Shown here: positions 30,613 through 56,400 of the stretch, piece by piece
Layout: every line of letters starts with the position of its first letter
How positions within the stretch are numbered: position 1 is the first letter of the stretch
Assembly (NCBI GenBank): GCA_964023275.1
Contig: OZ029917.1
Span: 33,012,505-33,076,504, forward strand
Direction of reading: 5' to 3'
Length of the DNA: 64,000 nt
Source of the DNA: Norana najaformis
Taxonomy: Eukaryota; Annelida; Clitellata; Crassiclitellata; Hormogastridae
Notes under the pieces: model-generated
What the model saw: the letters and a program-made list of their open reading frames with translations, nothing else
What the model was told of the DNA's origin: nothing
The model's database searches: none
Translations under genes and position numbers: made by a program

Positions 30613-31670
30613 AAGAAAGACTATAACTTAGGCCCGTACTGAGCCCATACAGAAAGGCTAAAACTTAGGCCTATACTGAGCCCATACAGAAAGGCTATAA
30701 CTTAGGCCTATACTGAGTCCATACAGAAAGACTATAAATTAGGCCCGTACTGAGTTCATACAGATAGACTATAACTTAGGCCTGTACTGAGTCCATACAG
30801 AAAGACTATAACTTAGGCCTGTACTGAGTCCATACAGAAAGACTATAAATTAGGCCTATACTGAGTCCATACAGAAAGACTATAAATTAGGCCCGTACTG
30901 AGTCCATACAGAAAGACTATAACTTAGGCCTATACTGAGTCCATACAGAAAGACTATAAATTAGGCCTGTACTGAGTCCATACAGAAAGACTATAACTTA
31001 GGCCTATACTGAGTCCATACAGAAAGACTATAACTTAGGCCCGTACTGAGTCCATACAGAAAGACTATAACTTAGGCCAATACTGAGTCCATACAGAAAG
31101 GCTATAACTTAGGCCCGTACTGAGTCCATACAGAAAGACTATAACTTAGACCTGTACTGAGTCCATACAGAAAGACTATAAATTAGGCCCGTACTGAGTC
31201 CATACAGAAAGACTATAACTTAGGCCCGTACTGAGTCCATACAGAAAGACTATAACTTAGGCCTGTACTGAGTCCATACAGAAAGACTATAACTTAGGCC
31301 TGTACTGAGTCCATACAGAAAGACTATAACTTAGGCCCGTACTGAGTCCATACAGAAAGACTATAACTTAGGCCTATACTGAGTCCATACAGAAAGACTA
31401 TAAATTAGGCCCGTACTGAGTCCATACAGAAAGACTATAACTTAGGCCTATACTGAGTCCATACAGAAATACTATAACTTAGGCCTGTACTGAGTCCATA
31501 CAGAAAGACTATAACTTAGACCTGTACTGAGTCCATACAGAAAGACTATAAATTAGGCCCGTACTGAGTCCATACAGAAAGACTATAACTTAGGCCTGTA
31601 CTGAGTCCATACAGAAAGACTATAACTTAGGCCTGTACTGAATCCATACAGAAAGACTATAACTTATGCC
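30613..31670. repeat. 37-bp minisatellite, about 28.5 copies
   Basis: Unit core ACTATAACTTAGGCC and TACTGAGTCCATACAGAAAG. Copies vary mainly at two places: AACTT or AAATT, and CCCG, CCTG or CCTA before TACTGAG. The array decays at both edges (CCC for TCC at the left; TGCCTTTGTTGAA at the right). Fixed length with no indels is striking. Confidence 0.97.
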
Positions 31671-33314
31671 TTTGTTGAACGAATATAACGTATTTTGTCA
31701 TGTAGCTACATAGAGCGACGAAGCAATGTTAGCGATTATGTTTTCACGCATATAGTTCTGAGCGTTTAAATGGTGACTTAACAAAGCCGTATTGTTAACA
31801 GTTTGGAATTGTAACAATAATTCAAAGCATTATGGACTAAAGCTATTAAACGCTATTGGTAAATAAACAGAAATATAAATATGCAAAGAATTTATTTTTA
31901 ACCATTTTATGCTTACTTGCCTTCTCGGCGCGTTTCTCGCAAATTAACTTTACCGACTTTGTGACGGTTTTCTCAGTCACGGTCACATAAGTGCTACATT
32001 TTTGCTACTAGTTTACAAAATGCTCATACACTAAATTCGAGCGCTGTATTGACTTTGGTATTTGTAATCGGCCTTCTAATTATAAGTAGATCTAAGAGTT
32101 GTTTGGCGCACTATATATCGACCTGTAGCTGAGCTGATTCCCATCATTTCTCGAATGCGGCACAGAAACCTAATTAAGCGATTTATTTAAGAGATTTGAA
32201 TCTCGGGCTAGTACGGTCCGTGCACGGGAACCTTAAATGTTGTGGCGCCCATTGAAACGGGCAGCGCTGGTGAAAGATCTCACCCGATAAATTCATTGAA
32301 AAATGAGCAGGGTCGAGGCCATACGATTGCTATAGGAAACCATGTAGGCCTACATTTACATTTAATTTACATTTATTTGACTGCAAAGTGGCCTATCCTG
32401 TTTCTATTGTAGCCACAGAATCTTTTAGCTGTCAGAAATAAAATCTTACATTATCTCAATCACGGTCGTTGGAATCACTATTAATAGTATATGATAACAG
32501 CATATCGTAATCATAATCGTCGTCATCATATTCATTATATTATAACTAATTATTATGTTGTAACGCGTCCTTTGAGTAAGACATTGTTTTATTAAGGCGC
32601 ATCATAAATATAAGTTGTATTGTATTGTATTATAATGGTCGCAATTTCTATACACTCCAAAGTGTCGAACTTTTTCAGATCCTGATCGGTTGCGGGTGCC
32701 TTGCTACTCTAATAGGTACAGTAGGCCTAAGTTAATCATTTGATGATAATAAAATTATATTGATATGATGATTTCACTTAGACCTACAGTGATGATAATG
32801 ATGATGAAGATATTAACACTTAATTTTCTTATACTCCAATTTGCTTCAACACTGAGTAGTGACTGACTAGGCCTATGAATAGTCAGAGCTAAGTGAACAG
32901 CGCAGTTTCTTTATTGAAAAAACCTAAGCTTTTCAAAAACAACAGTTTTGTTATGTTTATGTTTTTGCCAGTTGTGAGCAGTGGACTTTGGTAGCAATAA
33001 GAGCTAAACTAATAAGTTAATTAGGTTAAAATAGCCTAATATGTTGCATGTTTTTATTATTCAGAACTGGTTAACTGAACAGTTGTTTTTTCATTCTTTG
33101 TAACAGGATGGATGGCATTGACTTCCATATCATTATTTAACTAAAATGTTACATATTTTATGAAACAGGTATAGCCTATGTGTAGAGCTATTGATTCCAA
33201 TCTCAAAAGTGCACAGTCTAGATGGAATGGATGGATGGATGGATGGATGGACCATCTGCTGCTGCTGCTGCTGCACGCTGATGCTGCTGCTGCTGACGAG
33301 GTGTTGGTGGTTGC
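31671..33314. other. Region downstream of TTC38, no gene recognised
   Basis: Holds the second family C repeat, a short word shared with 46506-46533 and an (ATGG)n/(CTG)n tract at 33229-33300. The part next to 33315 is presumably TTC38 3'UTR. Confidence 0.5.
32165..32360 (+). repeat. Dispersed repeat family C, copy 2
   Basis: Second copy of the repeat at 25315-25480, about 75-80 percent identical by eye over the shared blocks. It carries a GAGATTTGAATCTC palindrome and ends in ACATTTACATTTA-type sequence. Confidence 0.7.
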
Positions 33315-45695
<12,381 letters not shown>

Positions 45696-46559
45696 TGCTT
45701 ATGACCGGCTGGTTGTTCTACGATGAGCGTCTCGACGTCTCTGACCAGTTCTTAGCCAAATATGTCTATGGTTTCAGTGGGGTTTCCTTTAAATAGAACC
45801 AGTCGTTACACGCAGAGCAAGAGCTACTTCGTCTTGGCCTCATAAAAACCCGCTTATAGCTCAGGCGCAGATTAACTGTTAAATTTATTGTCTATAGATC
45901 GATAACGCACCACTTGAATGCATACGTTTTTTATGTATGCATGCATGTGTTTCTATATAATTACGATGTTCCAGTGCATTATTTGAGTAGTGTGGTGAAT
46001 TGGAGCAATTGTTCTTCTGATTGAGAATAACCTTCGTAGCCTATGTAAAGTGATGCAGCATAAGAGTACACCTGAGGTAATGCGGCCTTTGAGCTCTCGC
46101 ACTGTTATTCAAGGCCACCAGTGGTGAATACAATGTTTCTCCTGACCTAACTCGTAGCCTGTGTTTTATTGGTTGAGCCAAGAATCTTCTTCGCCGTCTT
46201 CGTGGTGGTCTTCGTCTTCAGTCGTCGTCTACGTTCTTGCTTCTGACCCCGCAGTCAAATCGAATTGCAATCGAACAATGATCGTACGTTCGATCGCACA
46301 AACATCTAGATTACACTATCATAACTATTGATGCTGCTGCTGTTAATATCACTTGTCTGGTTATATAGCCTACAAATTGTAGCATCTAGGCCTATTAGTA
46401 TTATATTGTCTAATATAATTCAAAACATTTATCGTATCAGTTGTTGGTTTCTAGTGGTTTACACATTTAATACACTTATGTTGTCTATTGTAGGCCTAAT
46501 TAAAACACGGTCGTTGGAATCACTATTAATAGTTGTCTATAGTGCAACACCATTGGTGC

Positions 46560-47140
46560 ATCGTAATTGTAATCGTAAACTCGAGATTTCTACAGCGTCC
46601 AAAGAAAGCTACCAGCTTAATCACCAGGGAACCAGCTTATTCACATGTGCTCAGTCAAAGCAAATTTGATAGGCAGTTTCGGTCCGAGGTTAAGATTCAA
46701 GAGTCAGTTAGGCAGACAGTCAGACGGATACGTCGATTAGGGGCCTATGTTTAAAACCGGAGGGGCGAGAAAGAGATAAGGGGAACCGTAATTGCAATTG
46801 TAATTATCGAGAATTTCTAAAGCGCTAATTTAAGCTAAATGCAGGCCACCAGCTTTTTCACGAGCGCTGCGTCATGTCAGAGGAGTAGTCCAACGATGCC
46901 ACGGGAAGAACGAAGTCCGGACCCAAGAAGACCAGAGAGAAGGGAACGCAGGAGATGTTACGGCGGGTTGTGCTTAGGTTGAGAGAAATGGAAGGCGGCG
47001 GATTGGATGGATCAGTTTATGATTTCTTAAAAAGGTGAGACCAGTTTTGAATGGAATGCCCGAGATTTGAGAAGAGGAGTGAGGTGATGGCGTTTATGTC
47101 AGTTGTATGAGTTCTGTGAAATATAACTGAGATGCTGAAA
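46560..47140 (-). mobile_element. Two LINE family B 3' fragments in tandem
   Basis: The first starts with a TCGTAATTGTAATCGTAAAC tail at 46560 and includes TTTGATAGGCAG. A second, more decayed tail (GTAATTGCAATTGTAATTATCGAG) begins near 46788 and runs to about 47140. Both point to the minus strand, upstream of TTC38. Confidence 0.65.
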
Positions 47141-47429
47141 GCCACTTTGGCCTACCCCTCGCATTATCTCATTCATATGCCAATCAATTCACGTACTGTC
47201 TACAAATAGTAAATGTCAGACTGGTATAACCCACAGCCTTCTGCGTAGTAACTATTCTGTAGTCTGCGCTTGTACAGCCTAGTGTGCCGATGCCAGAGTG
47301 GCCGAACCCTCAACGCTCCATTTGTTGCATTAGTTTCCTGACATGTTAAGCTGTAATACATCAATTTACCCAGACATTTCAGTCTGAAACTGTCAAGGAA
47401 TACCTCCCTTTCTTTGCAATAGACTCGCC

Positions 47430-47580
47430 GGCACGAACTCTGTTACTTTGCAAACTCCGCCATCGCTTTTAGTTTGGTTGTGCCATTCCGAAGCCTCGAT
47501 AAAGGAGGAGGAGGACGCTGATCATCTTTGTTATGACACAGCATCGTTCAACAGAACCTACAGCAGCTTCATTTATCACT
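47430..47580 (+). repeat. Dispersed repeat family D, copy 1
   Basis: Shares the block TTATGACACAGCATCGTTCA-ACAGAACCTACAG and the preceding GGAGGA region with 58878-58985. Class unknown. Confidence 0.5.
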
Positions 47581-50492
47581 CAGTGATCTTTAGAGATACC
47601 AAAGATAGCGATCTCCATCGGTATCGACGATACCGGTCTTGCGTACTCAGTGACCTTTAGCGATGTCGATTACGCTGGTCGCCTATGAGTCATCGCACGC
47701 ATGGCCTTAGAGACAGAACGCTATATAAGGAGTGCTGTCCAACCAGAGCAGCGTTAACGTCGCCACTGAAGCCTCGATAAAGGAGGTGGGATATGATACA
47801 ATATTGTCTGGTGCTGACAGATATTATTCTAGCACTCCACGCACCTTGAATATAGTTATTAAGCTCTGAACTTATCATAGTTTTTGTTCTTCGCGGTATT
47901 TTGAATACAATAAGTTGTTATATGGCTAAATTAAGAAATGATATGGTGGTATAAAAGAGGTATTTAGGCCTACTTCAGTGCACTGCATGACCTGTTTATA
48001 GTGCACTACGTGACCTGTCTACTTTCTACCAAAGACACGCCGGTATACCAATCTACAGACTACAGATAAACCGACGACTCGTCCTTGACAACCGTCGATA
48101 TCGGCTCCTAGCAACCGGTTCCGAATTTACCTACATACAGAGCGAAGCGACACAAAAAGGGGACACCAAGTGACTCAAAACTACTCGAAGTGAAGCTAAG
48201 TGACTCGAAGCGACTAGTCGTGATTCGAAGCGAGGTTTTCGAAGTAAAGCTAGTCGAAGCGAATCGACTCGTAGCTTTGCTATGAATGCGTTTCGAGTTA
48301 CCTCGATTACCTCGCTTGGCTCCGCTTTGCCACGATTCACTTGAGTCAGGGTGGCCTATGTGAGCCGGGGCATCGTTGTCTCTGTAATTGTCTGACAGCA
48401 TGACACACGCTACGCTGAACATTCCGTTGACGTTTTGTCTGAGAAAAAGGCCAGGGCTGAGAAGTTGAAGTACATGTACACTCAAGTGATCGGCCGGAGC
48501 GACAATGCAGGACACTCTGCGTGCAGTCTCTGAACTGAGATTATTATTATTATTATTATAAAAAGGTTATAAAGCCCGTTAATATAACAAATTACACTAG
48601 AAATGTGCTAAGTACTCCGCAAATGCACTACATCTCTGAGAATTCTGATAAGTACAAATGGTGGAGCCTTAATTAATGAATAGGCACCTAAACATTCATT
48701 AGTAACCACAAGGACACAGTAATGGTTTCAACAGGAATAAATTTTGAATCCATTGGTGAAAAGCGACATACAGTAGTAACTTTCAGCCACCAAATTTTCA
48801 TCAAAATCTTCACGTCAGAAAACAGTGATTAGTTACATATCATTTAAACAGGGGTTTATCCAACACAACTGAATTAGTATTCTGATAAAAACCTCGAAGT
48901 AACTGTTCCCAGATTACAATCAGTGTGGTTTTGTGATCTAGAATGTATGAGAAATTCTATGAACTCTAAGACAAAAGTATCTACAAAAAACCCTCAATCA
49001 CTTTCACATGAACTATGTCCACAAAACTAAAATAGTTAAATAAAATATTAAATAATTATTGGCACAATTAAATACATTAAAAACTATTAAAGATTAGTTT
49101 CTAATTAGGACATCTGTAATAGTTTTAATCAGGACTTTTACAGATTTAAAAAATTAAAACAAGAGTAACATAATCGAACATTCCCCAGAATTTTCTAACC
49201 CTGGCTAAGTTATTAAATAAAGTTAATCAGTCAGGAAACATATGATCCTGCAGTAAGAAGTGACCAACACATTCACAAAATGCAGCAGGTTAAGCAATTC
49301 AGTCAATTACATCCTATTCATATGGCATGTTAATGTCATGTAATACACTAAACGATTTATAAAGCACCTCTTTGAACAGAACTGTTCAGAAGTTTACTGT
49401 CATGAGTTCTGAATAAGAACTGTAAGTAGACGGTATTTTGGAAAGGTCCTTAAAAGACGCTATAAAAACATCTAGTTGCATCACATTACATTTTGCAAAT
49501 CTAAGATAGCATAGCGTAGCGAAATAAAATGAACATAGTTCAATCAGAATTGCAACATGGGTCCATCTATTTTCTTAGCAAAATTCCACCTCAAATCGTA
49601 TAATTCCAAGGGCTATAGACACACTGCATTTACTGCATTTTCAGAAAAACGTTGAAGCTCTATAAACCATCTTCCGTCACTAGGCAAAGCTAAATAAATA
49701 TATGGGATTCATTTGAACATTTGACATTTTCATGAGGTATCCTGAATACAATGACAGAGAAAACTTGTGCTGTTATGGTTGTGACCTGTACGTTGTTAAA
49801 AAACTTGAGTCACGCTTCAGGTTAACCACTCACAAACACATTTTCAACACATTTTGTTAAAAGCTCTGCCAATTATGAAAATAAAATAAAGCACCAAAAT
49901 AATGACTTGAAAGTTTGTTCAAAGTCTTGCAGTATAATCTAAAATTTCCATGATTGCTACTTCAAAGTGCTATTTACCCAGGCTTCATAAAAGAACAGTT
50001 TCCAGCTCATGACAGTCTGCCAATATACCACAGACAAAATAAAAGGCATATACCAAAAGGAAGAAGATTTTACTCAAATACAGCACCTTCCTTGATTTCT
50101 TTCAACTTGAAGCCAAAAATTTTAAGCATTACACTTAATAACCACTATCAAAAATTAACCACTTTCCACTGAAGCCATAAAACTGACAGAAACTCATTTA
50201 AAATTAACTTAGTCATAATTAGCTTACACTATATTGTTTTCAGAAATATGCATAATTAAACGGTAAAAACTTCACCATACACGGAAACTACAGTGAAAAG
50301 CCAATAAATTGTTTTGAAAGTGCATATGAGCAAACAAGCATTTTCTTCCACAATACATGTCTGATATCTAGAAAGACAGGTTACAATAAAATACGGTATA
50401 TGCAATAAGTGAGAATAAAAAGTTCAGAATTAAATGAAAAGTGACATTTTCTGTTTAGCACAACAATTAAAAATAAGGTTTGCTAACGCCAA
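47581..50492. other. Spacer between TTC38 and the acid phosphatase gene
   Basis: Holds a degenerate CGAAGCGA-rich patch (48150-48330), a short (TTA)n at 48541-48560 and long AT-rich unique sequence. The part just below 50493 is presumably the phosphatase 3'UTR. No gene was recognised. Confidence 0.5.
48150..48330. repeat. Degenerate (ACTCGAAGCG)-type minisatellite
   Basis: Roughly ten imperfect CGAAGYGA/CGAAG words at irregular 9-22 bp spacing in otherwise AT-rich DNA. Confidence 0.5.
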
Positions 50493-53400
50493 TTAAGAGG
50501 TCTCGTCGTCCTTGTCGTTCAGACCGTTGTATGACATGTACCCTTTACGCCGCCCCTGTGTTCGTAGCACTATAAAGACCAGGATCGTTACGAGCAGGAG
50601 CGACACAAGTATGATGCCAACTCCGAGAAGTAGCATAGTATCTGCAAGTACAAATACAACACAATTGTGCTTTTGTGGCAAATTCATCAATTAGCACAAT
50701 ATAAGATGTAACTGATAAATAATAACAATAAGTTCAATACTACAGTATGATCAACAATGACACGAACGTCACACAGTGTCCTGGTCTGACTATTCATGCG
50801 ATAGTCAATGTGCTGGGACCTCGAGCATTTCCATAATGCACAGGTTGGATGCCTGCCAAGATATAGCCAGGCTATATGAATATTAAAAATTTAATAAATT
50901 AAAAATAAGTATATACAGACAGCAAGTGTAAGGCCTTTGCACTATAGATAGGATACTGGTAACTATAATAAAGTTAAGCAACAATTGCACCTGTTTAGTA
51001 TTTAAATGGATGACAATCTGTGGAATACCAGGCCATGTTGGCTAACTCAGACCTTCATCCTTTCAGAGGTTTCATGGTTGTACCACGCCTAGGATTTCGG
51101 GGTCAGCCAATGGACGCATGACGTGTTAACAAAGGTCTTAATTACTTGCTTACTTGGTAAATGAGCATCACAGCATGTTGGAGGTTTAAAATGGTGTCCT
51201 ATTGTTTAAATTGCCATGGTCGACTTTGTGCTTCAGCCAAAAGATCTTTCAAATTCTGGAACCACGCTTCTTTGAAGTTTTTTGAGGTGTGCAAATAAGT
51301 GTATAACCTCTACCCATTTGTCTTTTATGGTGAGGTTGAATGACAATGCCCCGGTGGGTGATTTTTGAATTCAGACTACACTGCTAATGTAAGTGCCTAT
51401 AAAAAGTCAGTGGTTTACTGTTTACCAGTAGTTGGCATTGACTTGGTTTGGCATTCCGAATACCAGTCAACTGGAATGTTGTCATTTGTTATGCGGATAA
51501 AGTCTTCCAACAAACAACTGTCATTGCATCCTAAAAGCACAAAACAAACTAAATTCAGTCCAACTAAAGACTGGTTAATCTTTTTAACAGCGGTCCCCTT
51601 TTTTCAGCATCTTGTACTTTCTCTGCCATTTCCACCAGTGGTTGAACACCATTTATTTGACTATCATGGTCATGAGTCATGAGATCGGGAGCACCTCTGA
51701 AAATTTTTCTTGAAAAGGTAATTTACAATTGCGCCACCAATTATTTTCTTATGATTACAGCAACATTTAATGATGTAATGAATGATGCTAATTATTAAAA
51801 CAAGGTATCACATCGTGTAACATGACACATGTACATAACAATTATGCAAGTACTACTATTACACATGGAATACTGATACTGGCATATTGTAACACATCAA
51901 ATACTACTGATACACGATACCATGGCAAGTACCAGCAATTGAATAATATAAGGTACACTGATGTGTAATATGGAGAAATACATAATAATGCAGCAAGAGA
52001 AATGAAATTGTAAAACATTGTAAAGTAATGAATTACTAATACGTATTAACAAGTACTAATACACAATAATTTATTGAATCATAATATAACTTGGCTCAGT
52101 TGTGTTTATAGCATCATTAGGAAAGGTAGATTAATCGCTTATTAATTACATTTCTCTTTTTTCAGAGCCACGATCCCAAAGGAGGATCTCTCAACTGGAG
52201 CACAAACGTAACAACTGAAATCCAACAATCAGGCAACTTTTCCTTATAGGTGACAACATGGCCTGACAAAGAACTTGTATTTGTCCAGCAGCGGTGAAAG
52301 GCAAATGAACGGGCAATCTGCCACCCCTACACGCAGGATACCGATACCAACATAGCAATCTCAACGAATTTGACATTTCAGATGAAAGATGTATAAATTT
52401 CGAACTTGTTTATGTGAACTGAAATACGGCAAACAATATGAAAATCTGTCACTTGCATCCAGTAGTTCAGCCCAGGATCGCTTTACTATTTAAGACTATA
52501 TTGCAATATGGACATGTTTGACATGCTTTTCGTGGAGATGTAATAATTCGCCTTGCTCTTCTTCTACATTACATTCCATGAGGTTATTATTTCTGTTACG
52601 AAGAATCAAGGAAATAATCACCTGGGATTTGGAGAGTATAAGCATCATGAGTTGAGTCATTCTTGTACAGAAGACGTATCACAGATTTTCCCTCTATTTG
52701 GTGGAGCTCCAAGAGAGCAGCTGTTGCATATGGAGGCGCAATTCCGTTGAACACTCTAACCGCACTTAGAAATGCGGACACTGTGCTATCATGCTTCAAA
52801 ACAAACACAATATTTGAGATGCATGTCTACTGTGGCATTGGCAGAAATCAGGCTGGCCTTTTGTCGCTGATTCGGCGATTCAAAACCAGGTTTGTCATAT
52901 AAAATTGGAGATTCACTTAAAGACCATGCTACATGGAATGTAAGGTTGTGCAGTTGTGAAATGTATGGCCGTCTTGCTTGAAGAACCAGACAAATCCAGA
53001 AGACTTAAAGACTGCATTAAATATTTAATTAATAATGCTAATTATATGCAACAACGTCCTTTACCTGTTATCTTATCCATTCATTTCTTGTTTAACTAGT
53101 TATTTAATTCATCTAGATTAGATAAACTAACTCCTATGTGAGAATTTACTGAAAAGGCCTAAAAACTAACTGGCTAACCAAGAAATCCAATGGTCTCAAT
53201 TGTTTCTTGTATGAATATGTAAGAAATTAGTTGATATCGTTTCTCTAATTCTTGCTTATTCACAAAAATACCGTGCAAAATTTTAGTGCAAGATTTAGCT
53301 TAAATGCTGCATAAAAAATTCCAAAACAAAGATGCTGTTTCAAATTATACGTTAAAACCTAATATAAGGTTCATCACTGTACCAGATAAGTGCAAACACA

Positions 53401-56400
53401 TTCCATAGTGCATAATAATGCAAAGTTTTTAGGCTATGAGTCAAAATTATTCGTTGGACATACTGTGGAAAACTTTATACACTAAATATAGGACTTCAAT
53501 ACTGTAATCAGCATGCAACCCACAAAACATGGAACAATGTAGAGCCAGGGGATAGATGTCGAATGTTGGCCAAAGATAGATGAACATGTAATGCTACAGT
53601 CAGCAACGTTGAAACTTACTGCTGAGTAGATGTGGCACTTGAGTTCAGTTTGCTTTGACATTCGTGATTTCATGTTTTCAATCATTTCTTTGAGCACTGG
53701 ACCTAAACAGTAACAGATGCTGAATGATTGCACGACCAGAGTAGCCATTCCAGAATTTTAGAATGCTTTTTTGATCAAATCGTCATTACATTTTCAGAGC
53801 TTACAATAAGTCAATACAGTGTCCATAAAAGAAAAATCTTAAATTAAACTTTTCACACAAAAAAGACAAAACTCTTAACTGTTTGAATGACATTGTACTG
53901 AAATTGATACTCCAAATATTTTATGTTACTGAACATGCCATAAACATGTCATAAAACAAAATTAAAACTCTAACGTCCAGAAATTTGTGTAAAATAGGCC
54001 TAAACATTTCTTAACAACAATGTTCAGAACTTTGTACTCAATAAACTTTTCTTAGAAAAACATTTATACTATTACGAATGAAAAGAAGGTTGAAATTTCT
54101 TTGTAAAAATATGTTGAGTGTTTTTACTGATTGATGTCTATTATGTGAGCTGGAAGTTACCCCCTCTCAGACGACTCTCTCCAGGACGGTTGAACTGAAT
54201 TTCAAACTGCAAGGAGTTGATTTCTGTCAACTTATCAAATATAGTCTTGCCTTTCCACGTCAAGTTCACCCAAGATGGCTCCGTAAGCCCATGTGTTCTC
54301 TAAAAACAAACAATGAAAATTCTGCACCCCTATCCACTGCTATTAACACCAGCACCATCCTCGTCTTTCTCATCCTCCTCCTCCTCCTCATCATCATCAC
54401 CACCATCATCATCAAAACTTTATGAGTCTGTGACTGTTCACAGGCAAAGCAATTACTGCACATATAAAGAAAACTAAGTGAAAAACGAACAGCTCGAGAA
54501 CACATCCGACCGAAGCCACACACGGCGTGCAATATTTGGGCAAATTACAATGCACAGCATTCAGATAGACAGATATTCTTTGCAAGCAGAAGCAAACTAC
54601 ATCAGAAACTTATTCTAGTAATGTCCTTGGACACCATATCACATCAAGAATTTATCTCGTTATAAAGTTGAGTTATAATGAGGTCATTTTCTAGACTAAA
54701 TCTGGCATCCATGCCAGCAAATGAATTACATCAGAATTTGTTATTAATGAACCATATTATTATATGGCACATAACATCTATTAAAGCCTTATACATGGGT
54801 TTAAGGTTCTCGGTCCTCCATGATGGCCAGTCATGGTGATGACAGGCTCTGAACACACGGCTTAGGCACCAGTTTCATTTGATCTTCTGCACTGGTTAAT
54901 TTTTTATGTCCTCTACACAACCAATCTTGTCCAGATAATAAACTGAGTCAGCTGGTTTGAGTGACCACCAAAGATGTTAATTCCCTTATTAACACCTTTG
55001 GTGCCTACTATGCTCTGCTGGCCATTTGCAGGTGCATCAGATATCAACCATGCAACTTTGTAATCAGATTGATATAATGCTTCTTCAACAGAGATTTATC
55101 TGAAGTGCTCATGACAAGACAAAACAATACCACAATCAAATTAAATGGTCCTTAAACGCTTATGCAATAAAGGCAAAGTAAAATCAAAAGGATCAAGTCA
55201 TAGGTTGCTGGGCAACTTATCCCAGAAAGCTGGACCTATGACAGCGAAGCTATTCGGCTTAAGCATGTATCATAATAACCCACTGAATTTCTACTGATCT
55301 GCATCTCAGCTCAGCCTACAATTTCAATTTGCCATAATTTGCACATCTTCAAATCAATTAGATAGCCATGCATACGTCATTTGCGAAAGGTGCTTAAAAG
55401 GCACTATATATAATATTACATCAAGCCCTGGTGTGCACATAAATCAGGGAACTAAGAGTACGCTGGTTGGCAAAACAAGGCAAGGAGCTCACCGCACAGA
55501 AAATGGGATCATATACATCCCATATCACATTTATGCTTTCATTTTTCGTGCCTGTTTTGTTGGCCACCAGTTGGTAAAACTCCTGCAGACAGAAACCAAA
55601 ATAAAAATTAACCCATATCTCCACAACAGTCTCCAGACAATATTTTCTCTCCTGAGTTATAAAATGTGCCTCAGTTGATAACCCATACACCAATAAGTAA
55701 AAACCAATGTTTCCTCGCTGTTATGTGCCTATGCACTACTTTTTAAAACAGCAAACAAAAACAATTTCCGCCTGCACATAAAATATTTTGCCAATTTTCA
55801 TATTAATTCAAAGTTAAATTTAGGTCAATTTTACAGCTGCTGGCACATTTAGCCTACCATGTTAAGAAGGCCAAAACAAGGTCTCACTGCCCCATGTTGC
55901 AAACCATATGACATGGCAGTCTACGATGTGAGTGTCCAACAAGACATACAAACCTATCCATTTGGCCCACATGATAAACTGGGTTAATGAGCCGAACATC
56001 AGTTCCCACGATTGCGTGCAGGCTGTGAGCCTTATGAAAGGGGCTTTGTGAACTCTAACCCCTCGCCTGCACATGACTGATACTTTGTGCAGAGAGGTGT
56101 AAGGCTGACTGCTGCCTGCACTCGAATCACATATGCACGAGTATTTAAAACAACAGCTGACAGAAAACAACTGCCTCGTGCACAAGTATCATTTGAATAT
56201 CAAATCATCTATATCATGTTGCAATAACTGTCTTAAACACCAATCTTGAGAAGTTAGCTGACTTATGTAAAAATTATCCTAAAAAGCTGTTTGACTACTG
56301 TCAAATGATATCAGTTAGTAAAAGTATATAAAAGGATATCAGTTAGTGAAAGTAAAGGTAAAACTTGTGAAACTGGCCTCACAGTGCCTTGGCGAATGTG

